A stretch of DNA of 64,000 nt from Flammeovirgaceae bacterium 311 (lineage in GTDB: Bacteria > Bacteroidota > Bacteroidia > Cytophagales > Cyclobacteriaceae), in assembly GCA_000597885.1 (NCBI GenBank), contig CP004371.1, forward strand, positions 4,493,001 through 4,557,000, given 5' to 3'. Positions 63,012 through 64,000 of this stretch are shown one piece after another; within the stretch, counting starts at the first letter, position 1, and each line of letters opens with the position of its first letter. Below the pieces are notes generated by a model. That model did not search any database, was not told the DNA's origin, and was given only the letters and a program-made list of their open reading frames with translations. Made by a program: the position numbers and the translations under genes.

Positions 63012-64000
63012 ATGAATGCTCTTAAAGGAAAAGCAACCTCTATCAAACTATTCAGCCTTAAGTCGATACAGATGCGTACTTTCCACTTATCCTGGTTTGC
63101 GTTTTTCCTGTGCTTCTTTGGCTGGTTCGGTATTGCGCCGCTCATGGCTGTAGTGCGCGATGAACTTGCGCTTACCAAAGCCGAAATAGGAAATATTATT
63201 ATTGCATCAGTTGCGGTTACCATTATTGCCCGCCTGCTGATTGGCTGGCTGTGCGATAAAATTGGTCCGCGGATCTCCTATACGCTGGTGCTGATCCTGG
63301 GATCCATTCCGGTGATGTTCATCGGCTTTAGCAACAGCTACGAAAGCTTTTTGCTCTTCAGGCTGGCCATTGGTGTGATCGGAGCCTCCTTTGTGATTAC
63401 CCAGTACCATACCACCATGATGTTTGCTCCCAACGTAGTAGGCACTGCCAATGCTACCACGGCTGGCTGGGGTAACTTGGGTGGAGGGGTAACGCAAATG
63501 GTAATGCCACTCATTTTTGCCGGATTTGTGGGCCTGGGTTTTTTAGATGCACAGGCCTGGCGCCTGGCCATGGTTGTGCCTGGTATAGCCATGATCATCT
63601 GCGGTATTCTCTATTATTTCTATACTACAGATTATCCGCATGGCAATAAATCAGATGTTAAAATAACTCTTGGCCAGAAAAAGAAAGAAAGTGTACCCTT
63701 TTGGAAGGCCGCTGCCGATATCAGGGTTTGGGCCCTGTTTGTAATCTACGGCGCCTGCTTTGGCATTGAGCTGACCATCAATAATATTGCTGCAATTTAT
63801 TATCATGATTTCTTTCAGCTGGACCTGGCTACTGCAGGATTGATAGCAGGTCTGTTCGGACTCATGAACATTTTTGCCCGTACACTTGGCGGATTTTTTG
63901 GCGACAAAGCAGGTCTGCGCTGGGGTCTTTCCGGCAGGGTATGGTTTTTAGGCATCATCATCCTGCTGGAGGGATTTGCGCTCATGCTCTTCTCTCAAAT
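63012..64000 (+). CDS. narK: NarK-type nitrate/nitrite MFS transporter, N-terminal part
   Basis: Starts at ATG 63012 (MNALKGKATS) and stays open to the end of the window (329 codons). Transmembrane helices alternate with the MFS loop GWLCDKIGPRISY and the NarK/NRT nitrate-signature-like stretches GVIGASFVITQYHTTMMF (helix 5) and TAGWGNLGGGVTQMVMPLIF. Moves nitrate in, or exchanges it for nitrite. Last gene of the nitrate cluster seen. Confidence 0.93.
   Translation, partial: MNALKGKATSIKLFSLKSIQMRTFHLSWFAFFLCFFGWFGIAPLMAVVRDELALTKAEIGNIIIASVAVTIIARLLIGWLCDKIGPRISYTLVLILGSIPVMFIGFSNSYESFLLFRLAIGVIGASFVITQYHTTMMFAPNVVGTANATTAGWGNLGGGVTQMVMPLIFAGFVGLGFLDAQAWRLAMVVPGIAMIICGILYYFYTTDYPHGNKSDVKITLGQKKKESVPFWKAAADIRVWALFVIYGACFGIELTINNIAAIYYHDFFQLDLATAGLIAGLFGLMNIFARTLGGFFGDKAGLRWGLSGRVWFLGIIILLEGFALMLFSQ

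Noticed and set aside
1-64000. CRISPR arrays, integrases, transposases, prophage, canonical tRNA genes, riboswitches
   Set aside because: Looked for on both strands; only tmRNA, the heptamer elements and one REP-like palindrome were found. A covariance-model search would be needed to exclude diverged riboswitches.

Overview
The window is an ordinary chromosomal stretch of a Bacteroidota bacterium, most likely order Cytophagales (genus not resolvable). Evidence: promoters of the Bacteroidota type (TTG, about 19-20 nt, TAnnTTTG) upstream of rpsT, recA, rplM, tsf and ssrA; near absence of Shine-Dalgarno sequences; a tmRNA with a GEENYALAA-type tag; and families typical of the phylum (DUF3078, DUF2795, DUF349, DUF1206, DUF6576-tailed rhomboid, PorT-like barrels, LytS/LytTR pair, non-canonical pyruvate kinase). 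No phage, IS, integrase, CRISPR, rRNA operon or canonical tRNA gene was found.

Layout. 1-8.9 kb: rhomboid C-terminus, rlmN, a J-domain/TPR membrane protein, a serine hydrolase, a PIG-L deacetylase, radC, rpsT, an S1/P1-like metallohydrolase, a lipoprotein and a CutA-like protein. 9-18.4 kb: ettA, a DUF349 protein with an RGG-like insert, a DUF2795 protein with a strong Shine-Dalgarno, ispD, queA, an ABC permease, a class A beta-lactamase-like protein and recA. 18.5-26.5 kb: envelope genes (barrel protein, zinc peptidase, DUF3108), a PhoB/PhoR-like two-component pair, an MtfA-SEC-C fusion, a PAP2 phosphatase and an RluA-type pseudouridine synthase. 26.5-29.6 kb: rplM-rpsI-rpsB, tsf and a 54-aa DUF1328 protein. 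29.7-41.2 kb: a secreted protein, a REP-like palindrome, aminopeptidase P, DUF1206, a glycosyltransferase, an M16 protease, an O-methyltransferase overlapping a LysM lytic transglycosylase, a single-domain response regulator and DUF3078. 41.3-49.1 kb: dnaX with an A10 slippery run giving short and long products, a barrel protein, ssrA, a PorT-like protein, pyruvate kinase and a DUF1080 lipoprotein. 49.5-55.6 kb: a small membrane protein, an outer-membrane transporter plus vanadium-type haloperoxidase, and LytS/LytTR. 55.6-64 kb: a nitrate/nitrite assimilation locus: SUMT (siroheme), nirB, nirD, moeA, an alginate-export-type porin and a NarK transporter running off the end.

How the parts fit. 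The last 8 kb is one functional unit: porin and NarK bring nitrate or nitrite in, MoeA serves the molybdenum cofactor of a nitrate reductase (not in view), SUMT supplies the siroheme precursor, and NirBD reduces nitrite to ammonium.

Most interesting non-genic signals: (1) a family of intergenic elements of about 130-150 bp whose ends are inverted arrays of a 7-bp unit (consensus GGTATCR), seen at 7.7 and 43.2 kb with a related, degenerate one at 25.6 kb; (2) the dnaX A10 slippage site; (3) a rare full Shine-Dalgarno before the DUF2795 gene; (4) a 129-bp REP-like palindrome at 30.9 kb.
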